A DNA stretch of 64,000 nt from Brachypodius melanocephalos (taxonomy: Eukaryota; Chordata; Aves; Passeriformes; Pycnonotidae), in contig VZSR01001685.1 of the NCBI GenBank assembly GCA_013398615.1, positions 1,266,371 to 1,330,370 of the forward strand, written 5' to 3'. How positions within the stretch are numbered: the stretch's first letter is position 1; the number at the start of each line of letters is the position of its first letter. The notes under the pieces are model-generated. The model did not search any database. It was not told the origin of the DNA and saw only the letters and a list, made by a program, of their open reading frames with translations. Made by a program: the position numbers and the translations under genes. Shown in pieces: positions 62,346 through 64,000 of this stretch.

Positions 62346-64000
62346 GGGATCTTCCTTAATATATTTAACTGGATACTCTTGTTTTGCCCTTTCTACTAAC
62401 TCATAATTGTACACTGATGTCAGGCTCTATAATATTTGTCAAAGTTTATTACCTTAAGATTTTTAAATTGCTAACATTTTAACAGTATAACTAAAATTGA
62501 AGTGATTATCAGATAAATTCCTTAGTATAGTGAAATGATGGTTGTACAAATATTCCTTCCTCTGACAGTTACCTTCCACAGTGACCAGCCTCAAGGCTTT
62601 GGGTCACCTCTTTCATCCAGAGGTGAATGAAGGAGACACACACCCCTTTGCCTTGCTGGAGAAACCTGCTCAGCCTTCTTTTTGGGAATGCAGAGATACC
62701 CCTTGGATATCAGCTACACCAAACCCAAGTGTCAAGTAGCAAAACCCAGACGCCTCAGCGAGCAGCCGCTGGTTAGCATACTTTTAAAATTTATTTTAAG
62801 TATGTCCCTAGCTTCCTCCAACGAGCAGCCGAGGTTGAGGAAAGGTTTTACTTTTAAGATATATTATCTTTAACATCCTAAGCTGTGGAATCAGTACTCG
62901 GCCATCTGTTGGATGGCTTCACAAAGCAGGCCCACTGCTGTGTAACTTCTCTAGGATTGAAAGAATCCTTCCATCACTTTCATCAAAGAACCAGAAGACA
63001 GAGCCGTAATTTTTGATTGTGTTTCTTTAATAAAATAAACATCTAGATATATAAATAAAGCAATGGCATGCTGTTGAACAGAGATTTCTCTTGGTATACT
63101 ACAAAGGCTGCATAGAGCACTCCACAGACTCATAAATTACTGACATCCATTGGAGGACATTATGTGTGAATAGTTTAGTTTCAAATGTGAAGAGTGATTC
63201 CATGTATCTACTGATCAATAGTGATCTGATAATCTTTCCAAGTACCTGCCCATAGATACTGCCTCTTTGCAGACATATTCCAGCTGCTAAATTACATAAA
63301 AAATAAAATAGACTGTACTGTGAAATCTGAAAAAAATCTCAGTGACATTCTAACACCTCTGAAGGCAGCATGCTCTTGATTTCAATGCCAATGGAACATG
63401 ATTTTTTTTCCATATTGCTTTCCAAGAACATACAAACTTTATGACATGATGAAGTAATGAATCCAGCTACAAATCCCTAAACTTCTTCTCCTTTAATTAC
63501 TGTACCATCAGAAACTTTGAAACCTCTAATTAAGGACAAGTCTGTCTCATACTTTTATGGAGTTTGACCACTTTTAATTTCTTCTGTTCAGCAATCTGGA
63601 AAAGCTAAAATGATAGACATAAATTTCATAATTTAAAATACACAAGTGAGTGCATTGTTTGTTGCTTTCCTTTTCACCTCCACATCACTGAAATAATTAT
63701 CAACATACTTAGAGAAATCACTGTTGACAGAACCTAAGAGACAAGTTAGCCTAGTAAAATGAAGAAAAGGGCAATTTGATATTTAAAGTTCTTAGCAAAT
63801 TCAGATCCCCTAGAACAAGTCAATACCTATTTGCATTGGAATATTATTTAAAAAAAAAAGACTCGCTACACAGACACAAGTAATTTCTCATATGGTCTGA
63901 CAAATTAGCACTTCTGTTAAGTTGGCACAAACATTTGGCTTGAATAATTTCCTAGATGTATATCCATTACAGTTTAATGCCTGTGGCTGAACAAATTTCT
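62346..64000. other. Unique AT-rich DNA to window end
   Basis: No gene or repeat recognised. A 10-11-bp A run lies at about 63850. Open frames are 63 codons or shorter. Confidence 0.5.

Overview
This is a 64 kb stretch of AT-rich (roughly 37-38% GC by eye) vertebrate nuclear DNA, almost certainly from a bird. The organism call rests on the repeats. At least eight CR1 LINE fragments are recognisable, two of them ending on the bottom strand with the characteristic avian CR1 3' end. There is also a solo LTR of the avian ERVL type. I see no Alu, L1 or B1-type mammalian repeats. Nothing looks bacterial or viral-genomic: there are no operons, no ribosome binding sites, and no open frame longer than 128 codons.

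I find no protein-coding gene I would defend. The longest frames (119-128 codons) are about what chance gives in 64 kb of this base composition, and several lie inside CR1 copies. The window therefore reads as intergenic desert or the interior of a very large intron. No tRNA, rRNA or CRISPR array was seen.

Layout. 1-1609: unique AT-rich DNA with a GC-richer patch at about 700-1050. 1610-2300: CR1 on the minus strand. 2301-8354: unique. 8355-8518: CR1 3' end, plus. 8519-15730: unique with simple repeats. 15731-16118: CR1, plus, keeping a readable 97-codon remnant of the end of ORF2. 17460-17690: an isolated short CpG island holding an inverted repeat whose arms resemble two oppositely facing CTCF sites. 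18300-26887: unique, with a 64-bp pure purine tract, a 13-bp minisatellite and a cysteine-rich 125-codon minus-strand frame. 26888-27020: CR1 tail. 29690-31262: the largest CR1, covering much of the reverse transcriptase region and carrying an internal duplication. 43764-44319: solo ERVL-type LTR with TATA box and polyadenylation signal. 44585-45390: an older, divergent CR1-clade reverse transcriptase relic. 53030-53256: a weak candidate exon. 54971-55932: CR1 on the minus strand. 61935-62345: CR1, plus. The rest is unique sequence with short homopolymer tracts.

The signals most worth a second look are the orphan CpG island with its inverted CTCF-like pair, the CR1 copy with a duplicated reverse-transcriptase block, the ancient CR1-clade relic, and the cysteine-rich ORF with a signal-peptide-like start. 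All identifications come from reading the sequence and recalling repeat-family patterns; no database search was run.
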